Below, piece by piece: positions 7,073 to 14,553 of a stretch of 52,017 bases of DNA. The notes below the pieces were generated by a model. It was not told the origin of the DNA. It made no database searches and saw only the letters and a list, made by a program, of their open reading frames with translations. A program made the translations under genes and the position numbers. Source of the DNA: Clostridia bacterium (GTDB lineage: Bacteria; Bacillota; Clostridia; Oscillospirales; Acutalibacteraceae); contig JAFQCR010000037.1 of assembly GCA_017416345.1 (NCBI GenBank), positions 1 through 52,017 on the forward strand. The letters run 5' to 3'. Numbering within the stretch: the stretch's first letter is position 1; the number at the start of each line of letters is the position of its first letter.

Positions 7073-8332
7073 ATGAAAGAAACTGTAAAGCTTTATTCAA
7101 AAAAAGCCGTGAGCTACTTGCTGGCATTTTTGCGGTGGTCTGTGTTAGGATTGACCGTAGGAGTTGTCAGCGGCACCGTCGGCTCGGGCTTCTCAAAGGC
7201 CATACTATTCGTTTCGGGCGTTCGGAGCGAGCATGGCTGGCTGGTGCTTTTGCTGCCGCTGGGCGGTCTTGTTTCGGTTGGGATATACAAACTTTGCAGG
7301 GTCACGGGCATTGGTACCAACCAGGTTTTTAAAAGCGTGGAAAGTGAATCAAAGGTGCCGTATTTGCTGGCTCCTGCCGTTTTTATCGGAACCTGTCTGT
7401 CGCATCTGTTCGGCGGTTCGGCCGGAAGGGAGGGTGCGGCGCTTCAGCTCGGAGGAAGTGTGGCTTCGCTTTTAGGCGGTATACTGAAGCTCGATGAAAA
7501 AACACGCCACATACTGACGATGTGCGGAATGGGTGCATTTTTCTCGGCACTTTTCGGAACACCGCTCGGAGCCTGCGTGTTTGCTCTTGAGGTCGTGAGT
7601 GTCGGACATTTTTGCTCGGCGGCTTTCTTCCCGGCGATCGTTTCAAGCGTTACGGCATACGGTGTGTCGCTGTTTTTCAATGTGCACCCCGAGCGCTTTG
7701 CCGTTGCGGTCGATCCCGAGCTTGGATTCGGCGTTTTATGGCGCGTGATGGTGATATCGGTGGCAGGTGCCATTGTGAGCTTTGCTTTCTGCCATCTGAT
7801 GCATTTATCGGAAAAGCTGTTCAAAAAGTGGTTTAAAAACGATTACCTGCGAATTGCGGTCGGCGGTCTTGTGATAGTGGCGTTGACCTACATTGTGGGA
7901 AGTCGGGACTACAATGGCGGAGGTATTGATGTTATAAACCGAGTGTTCAGCGGCGGGGAAGTGAGGTATGAGGCTTTTGCTCTTAAAATGCTGTTCACGG
8001 CCATCACCATCGGCGTAGGCTTCAAGGGCGGCGAGATCGTCCCCACTTTGTTCATCGGTGCAACTCTGGGAGCTGCTGTTGGCAGTCTTATCGGGCTTGA
8101 CCCAAGCCTTGCGGCGGCGGTCGGTATGGCATCGCTGTTCTGCGGAGTTACAAACTGTCCTCTGGCAACCATCGTATTGTGCATCGAGCTGTTTGGCGGC
8201 AAGGCCATGATAATGTGTGCGCTGGCCTGCATAACAAGCTTCCTGCTTTCGGGCAACGCAAGTCTTTACACGGCACAAAAGCTTATATATTCAAAGCTGA
8301 ATGACGAAGAGATAAACTTCAGCGCAGGCTGA
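7073..8332 (+). CDS. ClC-family chloride channel or transporter
   Basis: A 419-residue polytopic membrane protein with the ClC signatures GSAGREGAALQLGGSVAS (about residues 112-129, containing the gating glutamate of the GxEGP-type motif) and GGEIVPTLFIGATLGAAVGS (about 323-342). Hydrophobic helices run throughout, as in prokaryotic ClC proteins of 400-470 residues. It moves chloride or fluoride-type anions across the cytoplasmic membrane, as a channel or H+ antiporter; the sequence alone does not decide which. The ATG at 7073 is preceded by AAGGACAAGG. It stands alone, convergent with the leucine-rich-repeat gene. Confidence 0.93.
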   Translation: MKETVKLYSKKAVSYLLAFLRWSVLGLTVGVVSGTVGSGFSKAILFVSGVRSEHGWLVLLLPLGGLVSVGIYKLCRVTGIGTNQVFKSVESESKVPYLLAPAVFIGTCLSHLFGGSAGREGAALQLGGSVASLLGGILKLDEKTRHILTMCGMGAFFSALFGTPLGACVFALEVVSVGHFCSAAFFPAIVSSVTAYGVSLFFNVHPERFAVAVDPELGFGVLWRVMVISVAGAIVSFAFCHLMHLSEKLFKKWFKNDYLRIAVGGLVIVALTYIVGSRDYNGGGIDVINRVFSGGEVRYEAFALKMLFTAITIGVGFKGGEIVPTLFIGATLGAAVGSLIGLDPSLAAAVGMASLFCGVTNCPLATIVLCIELFGGKAMIMCALACITSFLLSGNASLYTAQKLIYSKLNDEEINFSAG

Positions 8333-8364
8333 TCTGATTAAAAAACAGCACAACAAAAAACAAT

Positions 8365-8400
8365 GCCGCCGCAGTCATTTGACTGCGGCGGCTGTTTGTT
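8365..8400. terminator. Strong bidirectional terminator
   Basis: A perfect 13-bp stem, GCCGCCGCAGTCA / TGACTGCGGCGGC (8365-8392), lies between the convergent ClC and leucine-rich-repeat genes. Confidence 0.85.
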
Positions 8401-8412
8401 TGGGCTTTCTAA

Positions 8413-10905
8413 TTATTCTTCGTCATCATGAGTAAGAGTGGTTTCTCTGATCTTCTTTTTCTTGAGATAGATTCTCAATACAACGATACCGGCAACGATA
8501 GCGGCGATGATGATGAAGATGATGACGAACAGAATGATGTTGGCAGACTCTTCAGGCGGCTCGACATAGTCCTCTTCAACAAGCTCGATCTTGACCTTTG
8601 CATCGGTCAGCTTCTGAGCGATGATAGAGCCTTCAACACACTTAACGGTGAGCTTATCGCAGCCCTTGAATGCGTTGGCACCAAGGTTTTCAAAGCTGGA
8701 GGGGAGACGCAGGTCAACAAGTGCGGAACAGCCTTCGAATGCGCTGTCGTTGATGGAACGGGGTCTTCCGACAAACTTGACGCTGGTAAGCGAGGTACAA
8801 CCCTTGAACATTTTGGTCTCAACGGTAGCAACATAGTTGGGAAGGGTCATAGATTTCAAAGCGGTACAGCCTTCAAATGCAGAGGATGCAATGGTCGAAA
8901 CCTTGGAAGGAAGCACGATCTCGGTCAGACCGGTACAGTTAAGGAATGCTCCGGAGCCGATAGAACTTGCACTTTCGGGAAGGGTCACCTTGGTAAGACC
9001 GGTACAATCGGCCAAAACGGTATCCGAAACAGCGATAATGCTGGCAGGGAAGGTGAACTCTTTAAGGAGTGAGCAGCCCTTGAAGCAGGAAACGCCGATC
9101 TCCTTGACCGATTCGGGAACCTTGAACTCTGCAAGAGAGGTACAGCCTTCAAAAACAGAGATTCCAAACTTAGTAAGATCGCTCTGAATGGTGATGGTCT
9201 CAAGTGCGGTACAGCCCTTGAAGGTCATATCAAAGAACTGGGTGACTGCCTTGGGGATGGTGATCGACTTCAAAGCTACACAGCCTTCGAAAGCATTGGT
9301 GCCGATCTCATAGATGGCATCGTGAAGCTTGACGTCGGCAAGAGCGGTACATCCGTTGAAGAGCGAGTTGGAAACGACCTTTACGGTCTCGGGGATAGTA
9401 ACGGTGGTGATACCGGTACAGCCGCTGAAAGCACCCGACTTGATGGTGATGAGAAGCTTGCGGTCAAGGTCAAGGGTGGTGATGCCGGTACAGCCTGCAA
9501 ATGCGCTGTCACCGATGGTGGTGATGTTCTTGGGAAGAACAAGGTTGGTGATCTTATCGCAGGTGCTGTAGGCTTCCTTGCCGATGGTGATAACACTGTC
9601 GGGAATTACGGCCTCGGTCAAAGCGGAGCAATAGTAGAATGCCTTTTCACCGATGTTGGTAAGCTTTTCGGAATAAACAACATTGTTGAGTGCGGTACAC
9701 TCAGCGAATGCGTTGGAACCGATAGAGGTAACCTTTCCGGTGTTAACGGTAGTGAGTGCGGTGCAACGCTTAAATGCGCCTTCCTCGATGGCGGTGAGCT
9801 TATCGTTGAAGGTTACCGAGGTGATGGCAACACACTCGTTGAAAGCGTACTGTCCGAGGGTGGTTACCGAGTCGGGAATGACTATAGCGTTAGCAACGGC
9901 GGCATCCTTTTTACCAAGGGTAGTGAGAGCGGCGCACTTGCTGAAAGCAAAGCTGCCGATGGTCTCAACATCGCCGAGGAAATAAACCGAAGTAAGAGCA
10001 GGGCAGTTGATGAATGCGTACTGACCTACAGTCTTTAGGCTTGCAGGGAGGGTGATGGTTTCGAGCACATCACACTTACCGAATGCGGCGCTGTCGATAG
10101 TGACGAGCTTGGCGTTTTCGGGAATGTTGACGGTTTTGAGAGCCTCGTTATCATAGAAAGCTCTTTCGCCGACGGTGAGAAGCGAAGCGGGAAGGTTGAC
10201 GGTTGCCAAAGCATCACACTTGCTGAATGCCTCCTGGCCGATGACGGTCAGCTCAGCATTTTCCGCAAATACTATATCGGTCAGAGCCTCGCAATCAAAG
10301 AAAGCGAACTTGTCGATCTCGGTCACCTTTGCGGGAATGTTGATGGAGGTCAAAGCCTTACACTTTTCAAAAGCGTGTTCGCCGATATAGGTCAAGGTCT
10401 CGGGGAGGGTGACCTTCTCGAGCGCATTACAGTTGGCGAAAACATAGAAGTCGAGCTTGGTTACCGAAGCAGGAACGGTGACCTCGGTCAAAGCGGTCTT
10501 GCTGAAAGCGGCATAGCCGAGAACCTTAACGCTGTCCGGAATGGTGATCGAGGCGATCTTGGTGTTATAGAAGGCGTAAGCACCGATCTCGGTTACCGAG
10601 TTAGGGATGGTGACCGAAGTGATCGAGGTGCCATCAAAAGCACCCGAGCCGATAACGGTAACAGCCTTACCGTCGGCCTTATCCTTAACTGTGACAGACT
10701 TTGCCTTGCCCTTGTAGTCTACCAGCTCTGCGTGGTCGGCGTATACCTTATAGGTAAAGTCGCCGTCCTCAAGAACGGTGTAGGCATTTTCGGTTGCGGC
10801 AGGCTCGCTGTAGTCAAATGCCGAGTAGTCACCCGAGCATCCGCAGGCCAGCACAGCAACGGCAAGTGCCACGATCAACAATAACGTAATGTGTACCTTT
10901 TTCAT
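8413..10905 (-). CDS. BspA-like leucine-rich repeat surface lipoprotein
   Basis: 830 residues. An N-terminal lipoprotein signal has a lipobox VLAC with Cys21. About thirty repeats of roughly 23 residues follow, of the form xAFxGCTALTxVTIPxSVTxIG (LRR_5, BspA/TpLRR type). Near residues 790-815 there is a strongly hydrophobic helix (ILFVIIFIIIAAIVAGIVVL), then a KKKK-containing basic and acidic tail. The family mediates surface adhesion and protein-protein contact in oral and gut bacteria. Having both a lipid anchor and a C-terminal transmembrane helix would tether both ends of the solenoid to the membrane, which is unusual. It has a consensus promoter and is monocistronic. The opposite strand of the repeats also stays open for long stretches through periodic codon use; those frames are not genes. 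Confidence 0.92.
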   Translation of the reverse strand: MKKVHITLLLIVALAVAVLACGCSGDYSAFDYSEPAATENAYTVLEDGDFTYKVYADHAELVDYKGKAKSVTVKDKADGKAVTVIGSGAFDGTSITSVTIPNSVTEIGAYAFYNTKIASITIPDSVKVLGYAAFSKTALTEVTVPASVTKLDFYVFANCNALEKVTLPETLTYIGEHAFEKCKALTSINIPAKVTEIDKFAFFDCEALTDIVFAENAELTVIGQEAFSKCDALATVNLPASLLTVGERAFYDNEALKTVNIPENAKLVTIDSAAFGKCDVLETITLPASLKTVGQYAFINCPALTSVYFLGDVETIGSFAFSKCAALTTLGKKDAAVANAIVIPDSVTTLGQYAFNECVAITSVTFNDKLTAIEEGAFKRCTALTTVNTGKVTSIGSNAFAECTALNNVVYSEKLTNIGEKAFYYCSALTEAVIPDSVITIGKEAYSTCDKITNLVLPKNITTIGDSAFAGCTGITTLDLDRKLLITIKSGAFSGCTGITTVTIPETVKVVSNSLFNGCTALADVKLHDAIYEIGTNAFEGCVALKSITIPKAVTQFFDMTFKGCTALETITIQSDLTKFGISVFEGCTSLAEFKVPESVKEIGVSCFKGCSLLKEFTFPASIIAVSDTVLADCTGLTKVTLPESASSIGSGAFLNCTGLTEIVLPSKVSTIASSAFEGCTALKSMTLPNYVATVETKMFKGCTSLTSVKFVGRPRSINDSAFEGCSALVDLRLPSSFENLGANAFKGCDKLTVKCVEGSIIAQKLTDAKVKIELVEEDYVEPPEESANIILFVIIFIIIAAIVAGIVVLRIYLKKKKIRETTLTHDDEE

Positions 10906-10981
10906 TATTATGTATCCCTTCCTATATGCTTATGTCACTTGAAAACACAACAACCGACAATAAGCGAATATAACTGTTATA

Positions 10982-11010
10982 ATTATATAATCTCAAGAGC
11001 GTTTTGTCAA
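10982..11010 (-). promoter_or_regulatory. Consensus promoter of the LRR lipoprotein gene
   Basis: On the minus strand: TTGACA (11005-11010), 17-bp spacer, TATAAT (10982-10987), a perfect sigma-A match. Confidence 0.88.
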
Positions 11011-11154
11011 CATTAAAAGTCAAAAACTGTACCCCAAAAAGTAAAAAATATGTGCAAGGTTGATATATAAATAGGAATATTGTTACAATAAGCAGTTGAA
11101 ATAATGCCGTATTTATGGTTTAATAATAAATATAGATCCTCGGAGGGTGAGATA

Positions 11155-11994
11155 ATGGAAAAATATTTTGAGCTTTCAAACAAGGTTTTGATACCCAATA
11201 TCGGCTTCGGTACGTGGCGTGTCCCCGAAAGTCAGCAATGCGTGGACAGCGTTCTGTGTGCGCTGGACTGCGGCTACCGTCATATCGATACCGCTTACTT
11301 TTACAAAAATGAAAAAAGCATAGGTGAGGCTGTTCATCAGAGCGGCATCCACCGTGACGATATTTTTATCACCAGCAAGCTCTGGAACGATTTTCACGGC
11401 TACGAGTCCACGCTTGCCGCCTTTGAGGAATCCGTAAAGGCTTTGGGCACCGACCATCTTGATCTTTACCTTATTCATTGGCCGAATCCCTTAAAATACC
11501 GTGATGATTGGGCGAGAGCCAACGCCGAGACCTGGCGTGCGTTTGAAAAGCTTTACCGTGACGGCAGGGTGAGGGCAATAGGTGTCAGCAACTTTATGCC
11601 GCACCACCTCGAGGAGCTGATGAAAACGGCCGAGATAGCACCGATGGTCAACCAGATCGAGATGCAGCCCGGTCTAAACCGTGATAAAGAGCGTGAATGC
11701 AACGAAAAATACGGTATTCTGACCGAGGCGTGGGCACCGTTTCAGATAGGTGAGGTGCTGAACGACGTAACGGTTTGCGCATTGGCCGAAAAGCACCAAA
11801 AGACCCCTGCGCAGATCATTTTGCGCTGGTTTTTGCAGAAAAAGGTCGTGCCGTTGCCCAAGTCGGTCACACCCGAGCGTATTTTAAGCAATATTCAGGT
11901 GTACGATTTTGAACTGTCGTCCGAGGATATGGCTGCGATGGACAGTATACCTCAGCACGCACCCCGCCACGACCCCGATAAGATAGATTTCTGA
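11155..11994 (+). CDS. Aldo/keto reductase
   Basis: A 279-residue NADPH-dependent TIM-barrel reductase. All AKR signatures are visible: GFGTWRVPES, GYRHIDTAYFYKNEKSIGEA (catalytic Asp and Tyr), ITSKLW (Lys), LYLIHWPNP (His), IGVSNF and the C-terminal cofactor loop LPKSVTPERI. It reduces carbonyl compounds; the physiological substrate cannot be read. The ATG at 11155 is chosen over an in-frame ATG at 11104 because CGGAGGG sits 6-10 bases in front of it. The gene ends 25 bp before rsmA and is probably co-transcribed with it. Confidence 0.94.
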   Translation: MEKYFELSNKVLIPNIGFGTWRVPESQQCVDSVLCALDCGYRHIDTAYFYKNEKSIGEAVHQSGIHRDDIFITSKLWNDFHGYESTLAAFEESVKALGTDHLDLYLIHWPNPLKYRDDWARANAETWRAFEKLYRDGRVRAIGVSNFMPHHLEELMKTAEIAPMVNQIEMQPGLNRDKERECNEKYGILTEAWAPFQIGEVLNDVTVCALAEKHQKTPAQIILRWFLQKKVVPLPKSVTPERILSNIQVYDFELSSEDMAAMDSIPQHAPRHDPDKIDF

Positions 11995-12019
11995 AAACGA
12001 TCTGCAGTAAGGAGTTTTT

Positions 12020-12868
12020 ATGCAACTGACCGATCCGAAAGTTATAAAAGAGGTCTTGTCCAAAAACGGATTCTCGTTTAAAAAAAGCTTGGGACAAAAC
12101 TTTCTTATCAATCCGTCCGTTTGCCCCAAAATGGCCGAAAGTGCCGTCTGTAACGGGGAAGAGGCGGTCATAGAAATAGGCCCCGGCATCGGCGTGCTTA
12201 CCGCCGAGCTGGCAAAAAGAGCCAAAAACGTTGTTTGTATCGAAATTGACGAGCGGCTTCGCCCCGTTTTGCCCGAGACCTTGGCTGAATTTAATAATGT
12301 CGAGGTTATTTTCGGGGACTGTATGAAGTTGGATATTGCCAAAATTATTGAGGAGCGTTTCAAAGGTAAAAAGGTTTCGGTCTGTGCAAATCTGCCTTAT
12401 TACATAACCTCGCCCATCATTATGATGCTGCTTGAAAGCCGCCTGCCCATAACCTCGCTTACCGTTATGGTGCAAAAGGAGGCCGCCGACCGCATTTGCG
12501 CCAAGGTCTCAAGCAGGGAGGCCGGTGCCGTTACGGTTGCGGTCAATTATTACAGTAGTCCCGAGGTGCTTTTTAATGTGTCGCGCGGCTCGTTTATGCC
12601 GCCGCCCAATGTTGACAGCTCGGTAATACGCCTCGCTGTCCGTCCCGAGCCTTCGGTCAAGGTGGATGATGAAAAGGGATTTTTCAATTTTGTGCGCTCG
12701 GCCTTCGGTCAGCGCAGAAAAACGCTCATAAATTCGGTATCGTCCGCAGGAAAATGGACCAAGGACGGCATCCGCGCTGCTTTGGAAGATGCAGGTCTTT
12801 CGGAGACCGTGCGTGCCGAGGCGCTCACAATGGAGCAGTTGGCCGAGGTCTTCAACGGTCTTCAATAA
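12020..12868 (+). CDS. rsmA: 16S rRNA dimethyladenosine transferase (KsgA/RsmA)
   Basis: 282 residues. The N-terminal FKKSLGQNFLINPSVCPKMA is the classic KsgA opening. The SAM-binding motif EIGPGIGVLTAELAKRAKNVVCIEID and the catalytic NLPYYITSPII (about residues 125-135) are intact, and the C-terminal helical domain is complete with FGQRRKTL. The enzyme dimethylates two adjacent adenosines near the 3' end of 16S rRNA (A1518/A1519 in E. coli numbering), a late 30S assembly step. Length is normal. It lies downstream of the aldo/keto reductase and ends in its own terminator. Confidence 0.97.
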   Translation: MQLTDPKVIKEVLSKNGFSFKKSLGQNFLINPSVCPKMAESAVCNGEEAVIEIGPGIGVLTAELAKRAKNVVCIEIDERLRPVLPETLAEFNNVEVIFGDCMKLDIAKIIEERFKGKKVSVCANLPYYITSPIIMMLLESRLPITSLTVMVQKEAADRICAKVSSREAGAVTVAVNYYSSPEVLFNVSRGSFMPPPNVDSSVIRLAVRPEPSVKVDDEKGFFNFVRSAFGQRRKTLINSVSSAGKWTKDGIRAALEDAGLSETVRAEALTMEQLAEVFNGLQ

Positions 12869-12887
12869 TTGAATCGTATAAAATGAT

Positions 12888-12914
12888 AAACGGCAGGGGA
12901 GACCTGCCGTTTGT
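12888..12914. terminator. Terminator after rsmA
   Basis: AAACGGCAGG pairs with CCTGCCGTTT around GGAGA. It lies between convergent genes. Confidence 0.75.
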
Positions 12915-12939
12915 GATATGTGGGGTTATTCGTTAGATT

Positions 12940-13359
12940 TTATAACATTATGTAAACCAAAGCCAGCAAAAGCAACTCGTCGGTGTCCTCGGTTGAAAGC
13001 AGAAATATCAGCGCAATTATCACAATGACGTCGGAATCCATGCGGATGTTTTTGAAATTCAGCATTTTTAAAAGGTCAAAGCCCTTGAGCTTGCTTAAAA
13101 ATCCGCCTTTTTCGGGCGATTTTATAGGTTGCGGCTCGGTCGTGGGGCGGCGATCGGTGTTCTGGGGACGTTCTTCGGGTCGGGGACGGTTCTGCGGCGG
13201 TGTGTTTTGCCGACCCGACCGCTGTCCGTTGCCCGAAAAATTGGGAACCGGCGGAATATCGCCGCCCTGCACGGCACGTTCGGCCCTGCGGTTCATCTCC
13301 CGTAGTCTACGCTCGGCATCACGCTGCATTTTTTCATAATCCGGTATGCTGTTTGGCAT
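12940..13359 (-). CDS. Small protein, Arg/Pro-rich with C-terminal membrane helix
   Basis: 139 residues. A charged N-terminal helix (DYEKMQRDAERRLREMNRRAERAV) leads to a disordered Pro/Arg/Asn/Gln-rich linker (about 35-80), then KGGFLSKLKGFDLLKMLNF. A very hydrophobic C-terminus follows (VIVIIALIFLLS, an acidic turn, LLLLALVYIML), likely a hairpin in the membrane. It is last of three small genes on this strand, 14 bp after its upstream neighbour, so they form an operon. I do not recognise a characterised family; anchoring of a cytoplasmic complex at the membrane is a guess. Confidence 0.75.
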   Translation of the reverse strand: MPNSIPDYEKMQRDAERRLREMNRRAERAVQGGDIPPVPNFSGNGQRSGRQNTPPQNRPRPEERPQNTDRRPTTEPQPIKSPEKGGFLSKLKGFDLLKMLNFKNIRMDSDVIVIIALIFLLSTEDTDELLLLALVYIML

Positions 13360-13373
13360 TTTTTCACCGCCAT

Positions 13374-13736
13374 TCAGAACAGATCAAGTATGCCTTGATC
13401 CTTTAAGATCGGCAAAAGTGCCGCAATTTTCAAAAATTTCACCGCTTTATCCACCTTTTCACGCCGCTCTTGCGACAAATGCGGCTTTAACGCCAGTAAA
13501 AGCTCCGATCTGCGGTCGGTCTTTTGGTTGTTAAAGGCCGAAAGCAGACCCATCATTTTGCCAATGTCAAAGCCGTCGGGCAGGGAAAGTCCGACATCAC
13601 CGTCCGAGCCGTTGCCGTTGGCTTTGGGAGGTTCGTCCTCTTTGCCGCCCAAAAGACCCTCAGCAAGGGATCTTATCCTTTCCATCCCGTCGGGGTCGGA
13701 AAGCAGCTGTGAAAGCTTGTCGGCGATGCCGTCCAT
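13374..13736 (-). CDS. Small helical protein of unknown function
   Basis: 120 residues. The N-terminal helix DKLSQLLSDPDGMERIRSLAEGLL precedes a Gly/Asn/Asp linker and a helical C-terminal half (FDIGKMMGLLSAF, RRSELLLALKPHLSQERREKVDKAVKFLKIAALLPIL). It is soluble with no signal peptide. A ribosome site AAGGTGGGG is present. It sits 16 bp after the 67-residue gene and 14 bp before the membrane-helix gene. The DPDGMERI...L..KPHLSQERREKVDKAVKFLK pattern looks conserved rather than random, but no function is known to me. Confidence 0.75.
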   Translation of the reverse strand: MDGIADKLSQLLSDPDGMERIRSLAEGLLGGKEDEPPKANGNGSDGDVGLSLPDGFDIGKMMGLLSAFNNQKTDRRSELLLALKPHLSQERREKVDKAVKFLKIAALLPILKDQGILDLF

Positions 13737-13752
13737 CTCCCGTCACCCCACC

Positions 13753-13956
13753 TTATTTATCAAATTTTCTTTTAAGCTCTTCGGTCAGATTCTTGTCGGC
13801 CATCACCTGACGCACCTTTTCGGCCGAGGCACCGTCCATTTTGGAAAGTATGCCGTCAACGTTGCCCGATCTTGCGGTCTCCTTGAGCTGTTCGGGTGTC
13901 ATACCGAGTTTTTTTGCCGCAAGAGCGATCATTTTTTCAATTTGCTTTTCATCCAT
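13753..13956 (-). CDS. Small helical protein, first gene of a three-gene operon
   Basis: 67 residues, almost wholly alpha-helical and charged: MDEKQIEKMIALAAKKLGM, then TPEQLKETARSGNVDGILSKM and a Lys/Glu-rich C-terminal helix. The MTPEQLKE...GNVDGILSKM phrase resembles short helical adaptor proteins, but I cannot name a family. GGAG lies upstream of the ATG at 13956. The start codon overlaps the -35 of the divergent phosphodiesterase promoter, so transcription in the two directions may interfere. Confidence 0.7.
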   Translation of the reverse strand: MDEKQIEKMIALAAKKLGMTPEQLKETARSGNVDGILSKMDGASAEKVRQVMADKNLTEELKRKFDK

Positions 13957-13984
13957 TGAAATTCAACTCCGTTTTGTGTATAAT
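13956..13984 (+). promoter_or_regulatory. Promoter of phosphodiesterase-trkH operon
   Basis: TTGAAA (13956-13961), 17-bp spacer, TATAAT (13979-13984). The -35 overlaps the start codon of the divergent small gene. Confidence 0.8.
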
Positions 13985-14069
13985 GTAATTTATAGTAACT
14001 GTTCTGCATTTCATTATATGTCAGAAACCGTTTTTCGATAACCTCTTTACTGTTTTTAAGGAGATGTTT

Positions 14070-14543
14070 ATGAGGATACTTGTAATGTCCGATTGCCACG
14101 GAGCGCAGGGCACTATGGAAAAGGTGCTTCAAAAGCACGGCGACATCAAAAAGGTGTTTTTCCTGGGTGACGGAGTGACACAGGTTGAGGAGGTCATGCA
14201 CTTTTTCCCCGACCGCGATTTTAAGATAGTCAGCGGTAACTGCGATTGGGACCCCGTGTATCCGTCGTTTTCCAACGCCGTGGTCGAGGGTGTCAAGATA
14301 CTTTTCACCCACGGTCACCGATTCGGCGTGAAGGGCAGCCGTGAGCGGCTTTTTGAAATGGCGAGGGCTATGGGGGCAGCGCTTGTCCTTTACGGACACA
14401 CGCATATAGCCGATGTTGAATACCGTGACGGGGTGTATATGGTAAATCCCGGTGCATTGAACGGATCACGCAACGGCCCTAACGGTTATGCGATAATTGA
14501 TATTACTTCGGCAGGAATAATGCCGTCATTGATGAAGATTTAA
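14070..14543 (+). CDS. YfcE/MJ0936-family metallophosphodiesterase
   Basis: 157 residues. The complete metallophosphoesterase ligand set is visible: SDCHG (residues 7-11), FFLGDGV, GNCDWD, FTHGHRFG and LYGHTHIA. The family hydrolyses phosphodiester bonds in small molecules in vitro with Mn or Ni; in vivo substrates are usually unknown. The ATG at 14070 is preferred to one at 14064, because AAGGAG ends directly against the latter. It is followed 10 bp later by trkH in one operon; the link to potassium transport is unclear. Confidence 0.93.
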   Translation: MRILVMSDCHGAQGTMEKVLQKHGDIKKVFFLGDGVTQVEEVMHFFPDRDFKIVSGNCDWDPVYPSFSNAVVEGVKILFTHGHRFGVKGSRERLFEMARAMGAALVLYGHTHIADVEYRDGVYMVNPGALNGSRNGPNGYAIIDITSAGIMPSLMKI

Positions 14544-14553
14544 GGGGAAGTTT

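Noticed and set aside
8428-10884. Open frames antisense to the leucine-rich-repeat gene
   Set aside because: They follow the 23-codon repeat period of the real gene and lack ribosome sites.
8413-10905. Regular DNA repetition suggestive of a CRISPR or tandem repeat array
   Set aside because: The period corresponds to protein LRR units with degenerate DNA; no constant repeat with unique spacers exists.
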